NCBI RefSeq assembly: GCF_040219615.1
Contig: NZ_JAVJSE010000037.1
Span: 1-64,000, forward strand
Origin: Thalassobaculum_A sp040219615
GTDB taxonomy: Bacteria > Pseudomonadota > Alphaproteobacteria > Thalassobaculales > Thalassobaculaceae
Reading direction: 5' to 3'
Length of the DNA: 64,000 nt
The translations under genes were made by a program, and so were the position numbers. The notes beneath the pieces were generated by a model. That model was given only the letters and a program-made list of their open reading frames with translations. It did no database searches and was not told the origin of the DNA. Below, in pieces: positions 46,246 to 54,877 of the stretch (the first letter of the stretch is position 1; each line of letters opens with the position of its first letter).

Positions 46246-47022
46246 ATGCTGTCCTACCAGCACGGCTACCACGCCGGGAATCTCGGCGACCTGCACAAGC
46301 ACGCCGCCCTGGCGGTGCTGCTGGATGCCCTGGCCGCCAAGGACCGGCCGCTCAGCTATCTGGAGAGCCATGCCGGCCGCGGGCTGTACGACCTGGCTGC
46401 GGCGGAGGCGCTGAAGACCGGCGAGGCGGCCGAGGGTGTGGAGGCGGCGCTGGCCCGCGGCGCCCTGCCGGACGATCATCCCTGGATGCGGGCGGTCCGG
46501 GCGGTTCGGGCGGCGCACGGCCCGAGCGCCTATCCCGGCTCGCCGGCGCTGGCGCGGGCGCTGCTGCGGCCGGCGGACCGGCTGCAGCTCATGGAACTGC
46601 ACCCGCAGGAGCATGCCGCCCTGCGCCGCACCCTCCGGGGCGCCAATGTCCATGTCCATCGGCGCGACGGCTACGAGGGGCTGCCCGGCCTGGTGCCCCC
46701 GGTCCCGCGGCGCGGCATCGCCCTGATCGACCCGAGCTACGAGGTCAAGGACGAGTACGCCCGGGCCGCCCGCCTGGTGCTCGACACCCACCGCAAATGG
46801 CCGGAGGGCGTGATCCTGCTGTGGTACCCGCTGCTGGATTCCGGCCTGCACCGGGGGCTGCTGGACATCCTCGGGGCCGCCGCCCTGCCCGGGCTGTGGC
46901 GCCAGGAGGTCGGGTTCGCCGGCAGCCGGCTGCGGATGCGCGGCTCCGGGCTGGTCTGCGTCAACCTCCCCTGGGGCGTCGAGGCGGCGCTGCAGGCCGC
47001 CTCGACGGCGCTGTTCGGGTGA
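46246..47022 (+). CDS. rlmJ: 23S rRNA (adenine-2030-N6)-methyltransferase RlmJ
   Basis: The 258-residue protein starts MLSYQHGYHAGNLGDLHKH, the distinctive RlmJ opening, has YLESHAGRGLYDL for SAM binding and the catalytic DPSYE near 163-167. It methylates A2030 of 23S rRNA. The preceding gene is an RNA helicase 18 bases upstream, a plausible ribosome-maturation pair. Family length is about 280 residues, so this one is slightly shorter. Confidence 0.94.
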   Translation: MLSYQHGYHAGNLGDLHKHAALAVLLDALAAKDRPLSYLESHAGRGLYDLAAAEALKTGEAAEGVEAALARGALPDDHPWMRAVRAVRAAHGPSAYPGSPALARALLRPADRLQLMELHPQEHAALRRTLRGANVHVHRRDGYEGLPGLVPPVPRRGIALIDPSYEVKDEYARAARLVLDTHRKWPEGVILLWYPLLDSGLHRGLLDILGAAALPGLWRQEVGFAGSRLRMRGSGLVCVNLPWGVEAALQAASTALFG

Positions 47023-47030
47023 AGACGGAG

Positions 47031-47173
47031 CGGCGGGTGGGTTCCGGAGCCGGGCGCTCACGCGCCCCCTCCGGAATGACGAAGTGGGAAGGAAGACGAC
47101 CTTCTGACCGTCATCCCGGAGAGTCCCGGACTTGATCCGGGACGGCTCCGGGATCCACGAGACGACGGGCGCC
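47031..47173. repeat. Dispersed inverted-repeat element, copy D
   Basis: Left half from GGTGGGTTCCGGAGCCG (47037) to TCCGGAATGACGAA (47070-47083), right half CCGTCATCCCGGA (47108) to GGCTCCGGGATCCACG, ending GACGACGGGC. The right half uses the TCATCCCGG variant with a CGGACTTGATCCGG centre. It overlaps the 3' end region before the NIPSNAP gene. Confidence 0.75.
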
Positions 47174-47176
47174 CCC

Positions 47177-47503
47177 CTACTTGACCGACGAGAACGAGGT
47201 CGGCTGCAGGATCTGGCTGGACAGCGAGGCGACGATGGCGCCGTCCTTCTCGGTCCCGGCCCGCGCCGCGAGCCATTCCGGGTCGCTGGAGAACGCCGTC
47301 CACTTCTGCTCGCGCTCGGCCAGGGAGTCCCACTCGAGCAGGTAGTACAGGTCCTGGTTGGACTCACCGATCAGCACGGTCCAGAACCCGGCCTGGCGGA
47401 TGCCGTGCTTCTCCCAGATCTTCAGGGTGATGGTCTCGAACCGGTTCAGCAGGGCCGGCAGCCGCCCGGGCACGCAGTGATAGATGCGCAGCTCGTGGAT
47501 CAT
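47177..47503 (-). CDS. NIPSNAP family protein
   Basis: The 108-residue protein starts MIHELRIYHCVPGRLPALLNRF, the NIPSNAP opening, followed by QAGFWTVLIGESNQDLYYLLEW. NIPSNAP domains are ferredoxin-like dimeric folds, often in catabolic contexts, with unknown biochemical roles. ATG47503 follows GGGAGCG. It is convergent with the RlmJ gene, separated by repeat copy D. Confidence 0.88.
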   Translation of the reverse strand: MIHELRIYHCVPGRLPALLNRFETITLKIWEKHGIRQAGFWTVLIGESNQDLYYLLEWDSLAEREQKWTAFSSDPEWLAARAGTEKDGAIVASLSSQILQPTSFSSVK

Positions 47504-47611
47504 GGAACGCTCGCTCCCTCGTCGCTCTGATTGGCGGGGCACGGTCCGGCCCCGGCGCGAGCCTGACGCGGTCCGGCCGCGATGGCGAGCGCAAACCTGT
47601 CGCCGGGGGTC

Positions 47612-48019
47612 CTACTTCTTCGGTCCGTAGAACGTCACGCAGGCCGGCCGGCTGCTGCCCAGCACCGCGGTCTGGTCGAAGCGCCCGGCATAGGTCTCGG
47701 CGATGGTGCGGACCGCGGCGTCGGCGGCCGGCCCGGGCGGGTGCACGACCACGAACACCAGCGTGGTCTCGTCGACCGGGCGTCCGGTCGGGCCGTCCCG
47801 CCAGTGGCCGCGGGCGTCGTACAGGGTGAAGCCGTCCGGGAACGCCGGCACGATCACCTCCCGCACGAAGGCCCGGACCTGGGCGTCGCCGACACCGCCG
47901 CCGTCGGGCTTGCCGCGGCCCATGTACAGCGTGCTCTCGATCCAGGCCTCGCCGGCGCATTCGGCGGCCGATGCCGGGACCGCCAGCAGCAGGACCGCGA
48001 GGACGAGAAGAACGCGCAT
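47612..48019 (-). CDS. Secreted DUF3574 family protein
   Basis: The 135-residue protein has a signal peptide (MRVLLVLAVLLLAVPASA) cut before AEC. The mature part, with WIESTLYMGRGKP, VREVIVPAFPDGFTLYDARG and TLVFVVVHPP, is the DUF3574 pattern; function unknown. Cys residues near both ends (AEC and PACVTFYG) could form a disulfide. It reads away from the BMP operon, sharing the divergent spacer at 48020-48283. Confidence 0.85.
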   Translation of the reverse strand: MRVLLVLAVLLLAVPASAAECAGEAWIESTLYMGRGKPDGGGVGDAQVRAFVREVIVPAFPDGFTLYDARGHWRDGPTGRPVDETTLVFVVVHPPGPAADAAVRTIAETYAGRFDQTAVLGSSRPACVTFYGPKK

Positions 48020-48283
48020 GAAAGCCTCCCGATGGTTCCCGAGCAGTATCGGCAAGACGGCCGCCGGGGTCACGCGCCGCCGATTGCTGCAACCGCGTGA
48101 CAAGCGTTGACCAGACAGTCAGGATACCTCCTGCCATCGCTGAAACGGGGGGCACGCCCGGGAACCGGGGACGGTGTGCGGGCGCAACCAGAACACGCTG
48201 ATCGCGGGTGCAGGCAGGCCCGCGGCGTCGGGACGGAAATGCCGGACACAGGCAGAACGACGAGCGCGCAACAGGAGGCTTCT

Positions 48284-49309
48284 ATGCGGGACTGGGGGAA
48301 GACGACGCGGCGCCGGGCGGCGGTGCGGATGGGTGCGATGCTGCTGGGCGCGGCGGCGCTGGCGGCCGGCATGGTGTCGCCGTCGGCGGCCGAGAAGATC
48401 AAGGTGGCGGGGATCTACACCCAGCCGATCCAGCAGAAGTGGGACGCCCGCCTGCACCAGGCGCTGGACAAGGCCGCCAAGGCCGGCGAGATCGAGTATG
48501 TGTTCGCCGAGAAGGTCTCCAACACCGACTATGTCCGGGTGCTGCGCGAATATGCCGACAGCGGCGTGAAGCTGATCGTCGGCGAGGCCTTCGGCATCAG
48601 CCGCGAGGCCCGCAAGGTGGCCGACGACTACCCGGGCGTGGCGTTCCTGATGGGCGACCCGTTCAAGCCGCACGGCAAGAACTTCGCGGTGTTCGACAAC
48701 TACATCCACGAACCGTGCTACCTGATGGGCATGATCGCCGGGTCGATGACCAAGACCGACAGGATCGGCATGGTCGGCGGCTATCCGATCGGCGAGGTCA
48801 ACCGGCTGTTCCACGCCTTCATGGCGGGCGCGAAGGCGGTCAACCCGAAGGTCGAGTTCAAGGTCAACTTCATCGGCTCCTGGTACGACCCGCCGAAGGC
48901 CAAGGAGGCGGCTTTCGCGCAGATCGAGGCGGGCGTCGACGTGCTGTACGCCGAGCGTGCCGGCGTGGTGTCGGCGGCCCGCGAGAAGGGCATCGTCGCG
49001 TTCGGCAACGTCAACGACATGAACAAGGAGGAGAACGGTACCAACGTGGTCGTCACCTCCGCGCTCTGGGACATGACCAACGCCATCAACCACGCCATCG
49101 CGCTGACCAAGGCCGGCAAGTTCATGGCCGAGGACTACAAGGAGTGGACGATGATGGCCAAGGGTGGGGCCAGCCTGGCGCCGTTCTACGAGTTCGAGGA
49201 CAAGATCCCGGCCGAGGTGAAGGCCAAGGTGAAGGCGCTCGAGGCCGACATCCTGGCCGGCAAGTTCACCGTGGAGATCAACGACAACGAGCCGAAGTCG
49301 ACCTTCTGA
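48284..49309 (+). CDS. BMP family ABC transporter substrate-binding protein (nucleoside-type)
   Basis: The 341-residue protein has a long signal peptide with a consecutive-arginine motif (TTRRRAAVRMGAMLL), possibly a Tat signal. The mature protein opens KIKVAGIYTQPIQQKWD and contains VGEAFGISREARKVA and ADDYPGVAFLMGDPF, then GMVGGYPIGEVNRLFHAFMAGA, features of the basic-membrane-protein (BMP/PnrA) family that binds nucleosides. ATG48284 follows CAGGAGG. It is the receptor of the importer encoded at 49500-53186. Repeat copy E separates it from the ATPase gene. Confidence 0.92.
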   Translation: MRDWGKTTRRRAAVRMGAMLLGAAALAAGMVSPSAAEKIKVAGIYTQPIQQKWDARLHQALDKAAKAGEIEYVFAEKVSNTDYVRVLREYADSGVKLIVGEAFGISREARKVADDYPGVAFLMGDPFKPHGKNFAVFDNYIHEPCYLMGMIAGSMTKTDRIGMVGGYPIGEVNRLFHAFMAGAKAVNPKVEFKVNFIGSWYDPPKAKEAAFAQIEAGVDVLYAERAGVVSAAREKGIVAFGNVNDMNKEENGTNVVVTSALWDMTNAINHAIALTKAGKFMAEDYKEWTMMAKGGASLAPFYEFEDKIPAEVKAKVKALEADILAGKFTVEINDNEPKSTF

Positions 49310-49326
49310 GGTCGGGTGGCAGGGGC

Positions 49327-49475
49327 GCCCGTCGCTCCGTGGGTTCCGGCTCCGTTCCGCCTCCGGCGGTCCGGTCCGGAATGACGGCGGGGAAGGGATG
49401 GCCATCCACCGTCGTCATTTCGGACGGCCGTGCCACTCTTGGCGCGGCCGAGCCGGAACCCACGCGGCGACGGGC
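49327..49475. repeat. Dispersed inverted-repeat element, copy E (type copy, complete ends)
   Basis: The best complete copy: 149 bases with 26-base terminal inverted repeats differing at two positions (GCCCGTCGCnnCGTGGGTTCCGGCTC at 49327-49352, its complement at 49450-49475). Inside are TCCGGAATGACG (49376-49387) and GTCGTCATTTCGG (49411-49423). It lies inside the importer operon, between the binding-protein gene and the ATPase gene. Confidence 0.8.
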
Positions 49476-49499
49476 GGGTGGCAATTGGAGATCTCCCAC

Positions 49500-51020
49500 A
49501 TGACGCTCGAGATCCGCGGGGTCACCAAGCGGTTCGGGGCGCTGGTCGCGAACGACGCGATCTCGCTGTCGGTGGCGCGCGGCGAGGTGCTGGCGCTGCT
49601 CGGCGAGAACGGCGCCGGCAAGACCACGCTGATGAACATCCTGTTCGGGCATTACGTGGCCGACGAGGGCGAGATCCTGGTCGACGGCACCGCGCTGCCG
49701 CCGGGCGACACCCGCGCCGCCATCGCGGCCGGCGTCGGCATGGTGCACCAGCATTTCGCGCTGGCCGACAACATGACGGTGCTGGAGAACGTCACGCTCG
49801 GCACCGAGAGCCTGTGGTCCTGGCGCTCGGACGCGGCATCGGCGCGGCGGCGGCTGCGCGGGATGGCCGAGGCCTACGGGCTGGCGGTCGACCCGGACCG
49901 GCGGGTCGACGAGCTGTCGATCGGCGAGAAGCAGCGGGTCGAGATCCTGAAGGCGCTGTACCGGAACGCCCGCATCCTGATCCTGGACGAGCCGACCTCG
50001 GTGCTGACGCCGCAGGAGGCCGACCGGCTGTTCGAGACCCTGAAGGCGATGACCGCCGAGGGGCTGTCGGTGATCTTCATCTCCCACAAGCTGCACGAGA
50101 TCCTGGCGGTCAGCGACCGGGTGACGGTGCTGCGCCGCGGTGCCGTGGTCGGCACCGTCGAGACCGCCGCCGCCGACCGCGAGTCGCTGGCCGAGCTGAT
50201 GGTCGGCCACAAGGTGGCGCGGCCGCGGGTCGAGCACCTGGCGCCGGGCCGGCCGGTGGTCGAGCTCGACCGCGTCACGGTCGCCGGGGCCGGCGGCGGC
50301 GCGCCGCTGCTCGACCGGGTCAGCGTGACGGTGCGCGAGCGCGAGATCGTCGGCCTCGCCGGGGTCGCCGGCAACGGCCAGTCGGCGCTGGCGGCGCTGC
50401 TGAGCGGGACCCTGGCGCCCAGCGCCGGCCATGTCCGGATCGACGGCGAAACGATCGTCCGGCACAGCGCCCGCGCGTTCATCGAGCGCCGGGTCGGCCG
50501 GATCCCCGAGGACCGCCACGCCACCGGGGTGGTCGGCGACATGGCGGTCTGGGAGAACCTGATCTCCGAGCGCCTGCGCGAGAAGCCGCTGTGGCGTTGG
50601 GGCCGGATCATCGACTTCGCGGCCTGCAAGGCCTACGCCCGGCGGCTGGTCGAGCAGTACGACATCCGCGGCGCCGGCATCGACGGCACCACAAGGCTGC
50701 TGTCCGGCGGCAACATGCAGAAGCTGATCCTGGCCCGCACCCTGGACCGGGCACCGCGCTTCATCCTGGCCAGCCAGCCGATCCGCGGCCTCGACGAGGG
50801 TGCCATCGCCGCCGTCCACAGGCGGCTGCTGGACGCCAAGCGCGACGGCGCGGCGATCCTGGTGATCTCCGAGGACCTGGACGAGATCCTGGCGATCGCC
50901 GACCGGGTGGTGGTGATCCACGCCGGCCGCACCAGCGCGCCGCTCGACGTGCGCGACGCCGACGCCCGCCGGCTCGGCCTGATGATGGCAGGCGACCTTC
51001 AGCGCGGGGTGGCGGAATGA
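49500..51020 (+). CDS. ABC transporter ATP-binding protein, double domain (YufO/NupA type)
   Basis: The 506-residue protein has two ABC domains. The first has Walker A GENGAGKTT (35-43), signature LSIGEKQRVE and Walker B ILILDEPTSVL. The second has a degenerate Walker A (VAGNGQSALAAL), LSGGNMQKL and ILASQPIRGLD. One active and one impaired ATP site is normal for sugar- and nucleoside-type importers. ATG49500 sits 24 bases after the repeat. Its end overlaps the permease start as ATGA. It powers the importer. Confidence 0.93.
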   Translation: MTLEIRGVTKRFGALVANDAISLSVARGEVLALLGENGAGKTTLMNILFGHYVADEGEILVDGTALPPGDTRAAIAAGVGMVHQHFALADNMTVLENVTLGTESLWSWRSDAASARRRLRGMAEAYGLAVDPDRRVDELSIGEKQRVEILKALYRNARILILDEPTSVLTPQEADRLFETLKAMTAEGLSVIFISHKLHEILAVSDRVTVLRRGAVVGTVETAAADRESLAELMVGHKVARPRVEHLAPGRPVVELDRVTVAGAGGGAPLLDRVSVTVREREIVGLAGVAGNGQSALAALLSGTLAPSAGHVRIDGETIVRHSARAFIERRVGRIPEDRHATGVVGDMAVWENLISERLREKPLWRWGRIIDFAACKAYARRLVEQYDIRGAGIDGTTRLLSGGNMQKLILARTLDRAPRFILASQPIRGLDEGAIAAVHRRLLDAKRDGAAILVISEDLDEILAIADRVVVIHAGRTSAPLDVRDADARRLGLMMAGDLQRGVAE

Positions 51021-52066
51021 CCCTGGAGCCGCGCGAGCACGCCCCGGTCTGGCTGGCGGTGTCGGCGCCGATCCTGGCGATCGCGGCGTCCCTGGTGCTG
51101 TGCTCGGTGCTGATCCTGTGGACCGGCCAGCCGGTGCTGCGGGCCTATGCCCTGCTTCTGGGCGGCGCCTTCGGCTCGAGCTTCGGGATCGCCGAGACCC
51201 TGACCCGGGCGACCCCGCTGATCCTGACCGGGCTGGCCGCCGCGGTGGCGTTCCGGGCGAAGTTCTGGAACATCGGCGCCGAGGGCCAACTCTACTGCGG
51301 GGCGCTGGCCGCCACCTGGCTCGGCACCGGCATGGTCGACCTGCCGCCGGCGCTGATGATCCCGCTGCTGTTCGCCGGCGGCGCGGTCGCCGGCGGGGCC
51401 GCCCTGCTGCTGCCGGTGCTGCTGAAGGTCCGCCTCAAGGTCGACGAGGTGGTGACCACCCTGCTGCTGAACTTCGTGATCCTGCTGTTCGTGAACTTCC
51501 TGCTGGAAGGGCCGTGGAAGGACCCGATGTCGCTCGGCTGGCCGCAGGCCGCGCCGATCGTCGACAACGGCGTGCTGCCGGTTCTGCTGGCCAAGTCGCG
51601 GCTGCACATGGGGCTGCTGGTCGGGCTGGCGGCGGCGCTGCTGGTGTGGGCGGCGATGCGCTGGAGCATCTGGGGCTACGAGATCCGGGCGGTCGGGCTG
51701 AACCCGCAGGCGGCGGCGTTCGCCGGCATCCCGGTGAACCTGACCATGCTGCGGGTGGCGATGCTGAGCGGCGGGCTGGCCGGCATGGCCGGGGTCGGCG
51801 AGGTGGCGGGCCTGAAAGGCTACCTGACCCTCGACCTGTCGCCGGGCTTCGGCTACGCCGGCATCGCGGTCGCCATGCTGGCCGCCCTGCACCCGCTCGG
51901 CGTGGTGCTGAGCGCGGTGTTCCTGGCCGGGATCTACGTCGGCGCCGATTCCATGAGCCGGGCGATCAACATCCCGACCTACATCGCCGACGTGCTGGTG
52001 GCGTCCTCGGTGCTGGCGGTGCTGGTCAGCCTGATGCTGGTGCGGTTCCGGGTGCGGTGGCGATGA
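51017..52066 (+). CDS. ABC transporter permease (BMP/nucleoside type), first subunit
   Basis: The 349-residue protein has about nine hydrophobic segments with the type II permease motifs FRAKFWNIGAEGQLYCGALAA and GYEIRAVGLNPQAAAFAGIP. This is the BPD_transp_2 family, as in YufP. It pairs with the next permease to form the channel. It overlaps the ATPase gene by 4 bases. Repeat copy F separates it from the second permease. Confidence 0.92.
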   Translation: MTLEPREHAPVWLAVSAPILAIAASLVLCSVLILWTGQPVLRAYALLLGGAFGSSFGIAETLTRATPLILTGLAAAVAFRAKFWNIGAEGQLYCGALAATWLGTGMVDLPPALMIPLLFAGGAVAGGAALLLPVLLKVRLKVDEVVTTLLLNFVILLFVNFLLEGPWKDPMSLGWPQAAPIVDNGVLPVLLAKSRLHMGLLVGLAAALLVWAAMRWSIWGYEIRAVGLNPQAAAFAGIPVNLTMLRVAMLSGGLAGMAGVGEVAGLKGYLTLDLSPGFGYAGIAVAMLAALHPLGVVLSAVFLAGIYVGADSMSRAINIPTYIADVLVASSVLAVLVSLMLVRFRVRWR

Positions 52067-52082
52067 GGAACGGGCGCTGGAG

Positions 52083-52225
52083 CGGCGGGTGGGTTCCGGA
52101 TCGGCCGCGCCGACGCGCGCCCGTCCGGAATGACGAAGCCAAAGGCTGGACCGCTCCTTCCGTTTCGTCATTCCGGACCGGACCGCCGGGGGCGGGACGG
52201 ATCCGGAACCCACGCAGCGACGGGC
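52083..52225. repeat. Dispersed inverted-repeat element, copy F
   Basis: Left half GCGGGTGGGTTCCGGA to CCGGAATGACGAA (52083-52136), right half TCGTCATTCCGGA (52165-52177) to GATCCGGAACCCACGCAGCGACGGGC (52200-52225). The right end falls 17 bases before the ATG of the second permease, so the element supplies that gene's translation-initiation upstream region. Confidence 0.75.
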
Positions 52226-52241
52226 AGATGTGGGTGCTGCG

Positions 52242-53186
52242 ATGGACCTGATCGAGGTGTTCCTCACCGCCGGGTTCTGGGCGGCCATGATCCGGATCGC
52301 CTGTCCGCTGATCCTCGGCACCCTCGGCGAGCTGATCTGCGAGCGCGCCGGGGTGCTGAACCTCGGCATCGAGGGAATCATGACGGTCGGCGCCATGGCC
52401 GGCTGGATGTGGGTCTACCAGGGCGGCGACCTGTGGGGCGGCGTGGCGTTCGCGGCGTTCGTGGGCGCCTCCTTCGGGCTGATCCACGCCGGCTTCACGG
52501 TCTATCTCGGGCTGTCCCAGCACGTCGCCGGCATCGGGCTCACCATGTTCGCCTCGGCGCTCAGCTTCTTCACCTTCCGGATGATCCTGCCGTCCAGCAC
52601 CACGCCGCCGAAGATCGAGCCGTTCCAGCAGGTCAAGGTGCCGGGGCTCAGCGACCTGCCGTTCCTGGGCGAGGCGTTCCTGAACCACACGCCGCTGACC
52701 TACGCGACCTTCCTGGCGGTGCCGGCCGTCATCTGGGTGCTGTACCGCACCCCGGTCGGGCTGGCGGTGCGGATGGCGGGCGAGAACCCGGTGGCGGTCG
52801 AGGCCCAGGGCATCGATGTGCTGGCGGTGCGCTGCGGGGCGGTGATGGCCGGCTCGGCGCTGATGGCGGTCGGCGGCGCCTACCTCACCATGTCGGCGTT
52901 CGACGCCTTCTACTTCGGCATGGTCAACGGCCGCGGCTGGATCTGCGTCGCCCTGGTGATCTTCGCGTCCTGGCGGCCGGGCAAGGCGCTGCTCGGCGCC
53001 CTGCTGTTCGCCGGGCTGGACGCCCTGCAGGTGCGGGCCCAGCAGTTCGCCGGCGGGCTCATCCCCTACCAGTTCTTCCTGATGCTGCCTTATGTGCTCA
53101 GCATCGCCGCCATGGTGGTGATGGCGCGCCGGGCGCGCTATCCCAAGGCGCTGCTGGTGCCGTACCGCCGCGGCGAGCGGCACTGA
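52242..53186 (+). CDS. ABC transporter permease (BMP/nucleoside type), second subunit
   Basis: The 314-residue protein has about nine hydrophobic segments and the motif GELICERAGVLNLGIEGIM, then VGLAVRMAGENPVAVEAQGID, typical of YufQ/NupC-type permeases of nucleoside importers. ATG52242 is preferred over GTG52230, which lies at the repeat boundary. It has no strong ribosome site because the repeat ends here. The cytosine-deaminase-like gene follows 23 bases later, completing uptake plus deamination. Confidence 0.92.
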   Translation: MDLIEVFLTAGFWAAMIRIACPLILGTLGELICERAGVLNLGIEGIMTVGAMAGWMWVYQGGDLWGGVAFAAFVGASFGLIHAGFTVYLGLSQHVAGIGLTMFASALSFFTFRMILPSSTTPPKIEPFQQVKVPGLSDLPFLGEAFLNHTPLTYATFLAVPAVIWVLYRTPVGLAVRMAGENPVAVEAQGIDVLAVRCGAVMAGSALMAVGGAYLTMSAFDAFYFGMVNGRGWICVALVIFASWRPGKALLGALLFAGLDALQVRAQQFAGGLIPYQFFLMLPYVLSIAAMVVMARRARYPKALLVPYRRGERH

Positions 53187-53208
53187 CGACCGTTACGGGA
53201 GACCGACC

Positions 53209-54480
53209 ATGCTCGACCTGATCCTGCGCCGCGCCGTCCTGCCGGCCGGCGGCGAGCCGGTGGACATCGCGGTGATGGGCGGCCGGATCGCCGAAATTCG
53301 CCCCAACCTCGAGGCCAGCGCGGCCGAGGAGATCGACGCCGGGGAACGGCTGGTCGTCCCGCCCTTCGTGGATTCGCATTTTCACATGGACTCGACGCTG
53401 AGCTACGGCCTGCCGCGGGTCAACGAGTCCGGCACCCTGCTGGAAGGCATCGCGCTGTGGGGCGAACTGAAGCCGGAACTGACGGCGGAAGCGGTCAAGG
53501 AGCGCGCCCGGCGGCTGTGCCGCTGGTCGATCGCCCGCGGCACCCTGGCGATCCGCAGCCATGTCGACACCTCGGACCCTGGGCTGCTGGCGGTGCAGGC
53601 GCTGCTGGAGGTGCGGGCGGAGATGAAGCCCTGGATCGACCTGCAGCTGGTCGCCTTCCCGCAGGACGGCGTGCTGCGCATCGAGGGCGGGCAGGACAGC
53701 CTGGAGCGGGCGCTCGACCTCGGGGTCGACGTGGTCGGCGGCATCCCGCATTTCGAGCGCACCATGGCCGACGGCGCGGAATCGGTGCGGCTGCTGTGCG
53801 AGATCGCGGCGGCCCGCGGGCTGCGGGTCGACATGCACTGCGACGAGAGTGACGACCCGCTGTCCCGCCATGTCGAGACCCTGGCATTCCAGACCCGGCG
53901 GCTCGGGCTGCACGGCCGGGTGGCGGGCTCGCACCTGACGTCCATGCACTCCATGGACAACTACTACGTCTCCAAGCTGATCCCGCTGATCGCCGAGGCC
54001 GGGCTGCACGCCATCCCGAACCCGCTGATCAACATCACCCTGCAGGGCCGGCACGACAGCTATCCCAAGCGCCGCGGCATGACCCGGGTCAAGGAACTGA
54101 TGGCGGCCGGCGTCAACGTCGCCTTCGGCCACGACTGCGTCATTGACCCTTGGTACCCGCTCGGCAGCCACGACATGCTGGAGGTGGCACACATGGGCCT
54201 GCATGTCGGGCAGATGACCGGTCGGGCGGAGATGCTGGCCTGTTTCGACGCCGTCACGGTCAACGGCGCCAGGGCGCTCGGCCTCGAGGGCTACGGCCTG
54301 ACGCCCGGCTGCCGGGCCGACATGGTAGTGCTGCAGTGCCGCAACCCGATCGAGGCGCTGCGCCTGCGCCCGGCCCGGCTGTTCGTGATCCGCGCCGGCC
54401 GGGTGATCGCCCGCACCGCGGCCGCCGATCCGGTGCTGTCGTTGGGGGCCGGCGAGGAGACGGTGAGCCTGGATTTCTAG
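53209..54480 (+). CDS. codA: Cytosine-deaminase-like amidohydrolase
   Basis: The 423-residue protein has the CodA metal site: DSHFHMDST with the two His, HCDESDDP in the barrel, a distal His in VAGSHLTSMHSMDNYY and Asp in FGHDCVIDPW. It matches the CodA subgroup (GRVAGSHLTS and NPLINITLQGRHDSYPKRRGMTRVKEL). The reaction is cytosine to uracil plus ammonia, or a related nucleobase or isocytosine deamination. It is the last gene of the importer operon. A truncated copy of its own 3' end lies 126 bases downstream (54606-54692). Confidence 0.9.
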   Translation: MLDLILRRAVLPAGGEPVDIAVMGGRIAEIRPNLEASAAEEIDAGERLVVPPFVDSHFHMDSTLSYGLPRVNESGTLLEGIALWGELKPELTAEAVKERARRLCRWSIARGTLAIRSHVDTSDPGLLAVQALLEVRAEMKPWIDLQLVAFPQDGVLRIEGGQDSLERALDLGVDVVGGIPHFERTMADGAESVRLLCEIAAARGLRVDMHCDESDDPLSRHVETLAFQTRRLGLHGRVAGSHLTSMHSMDNYYVSKLIPLIAEAGLHAIPNPLINITLQGRHDSYPKRRGMTRVKELMAAGVNVAFGHDCVIDPWYPLGSHDMLEVAHMGLHVGQMTGRAEMLACFDAVTVNGARALGLEGYGLTPGCRADMVVLQCRNPIEALRLRPARLFVIRAGRVIARTAAADPVLSLGAGEETVSLDF

Positions 54481-54495
54481 AAGCCCGGGGCCCGG

Positions 54496-54608
54496 GCCCG
54501 TCGCGCCGTGGGTTCCGGATGCGTTCCGCCCTGGGCGGCCCGCTCCGGAATGACGACAAGAGGGAAGGGCGACAGACCGCCTGCACCCTCACCGTCGTCA
54601 CTCCGGCC
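54496..54608. repeat. Dispersed inverted-repeat element, copy G (right half truncated)
   Basis: The left end GCCCGTCGCGCCGTGGGTTCCGG (in two parts, 54496-54518) and TCCGGAATGACGAC (54544-54557) are present. The right half stops after CGTCGTCACTCCGG (54593-54606), where it joins the truncated codA copy. Confidence 0.72.
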
Positions 54609-54692
54609 GGGCCGACATGGTGGTCCTGCAGTGCCGCAGCCCGATCGAGGCGCTGCGGCTGCGCCGAGGAGGCGGTCAGCCTGGATTGCTAG
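54606..54692 (+). pseudogene. Truncated duplicate of the codA-like 3' end
   Basis: Bases 54606-54665 match codA 54311-54370 (about 56 of 60 identical), and 54666-54692 match codA 54454-54480 (about 24 of 27), including the TAG stop. The 83 bases between are missing. It has no start or upstream coding part and is embedded between repeat copies G and H, so it is a remnant of a repeat-associated duplication. Confidence 0.82.
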
Positions 54693-54709
54693 AGGGCAGA
54701 CGATGGCAG

Positions 54710-54854
54710 GCCCGCCGTTCCGTGGGTTCCGGGCTCTCCGCGACCGTGTCGCTCCGGCCGGAATGACGACAGTGAAGAGTCGGCCAATTCCCTCTGTCGT
54801 CATTCCGGAGCGGGCCGCCGGAGGCGGGACGCATCCGGAACCCACGAAGCGACC
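54710..54854. repeat. Dispersed inverted-repeat element, copy H
   Basis: Left half CCGTGGGTTCCGG (54720-54732) to GGAATGACGAC, with an unusual centre; right half TGTCGTCATTCCGGAGCGGG (54795) to GCATCCGGAACCCACGAAGCGAC (in two parts, ending near 54853). Confidence 0.72.
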
Positions 54855-54877
54855 TTCGGGATTCACACATTTCTCGG

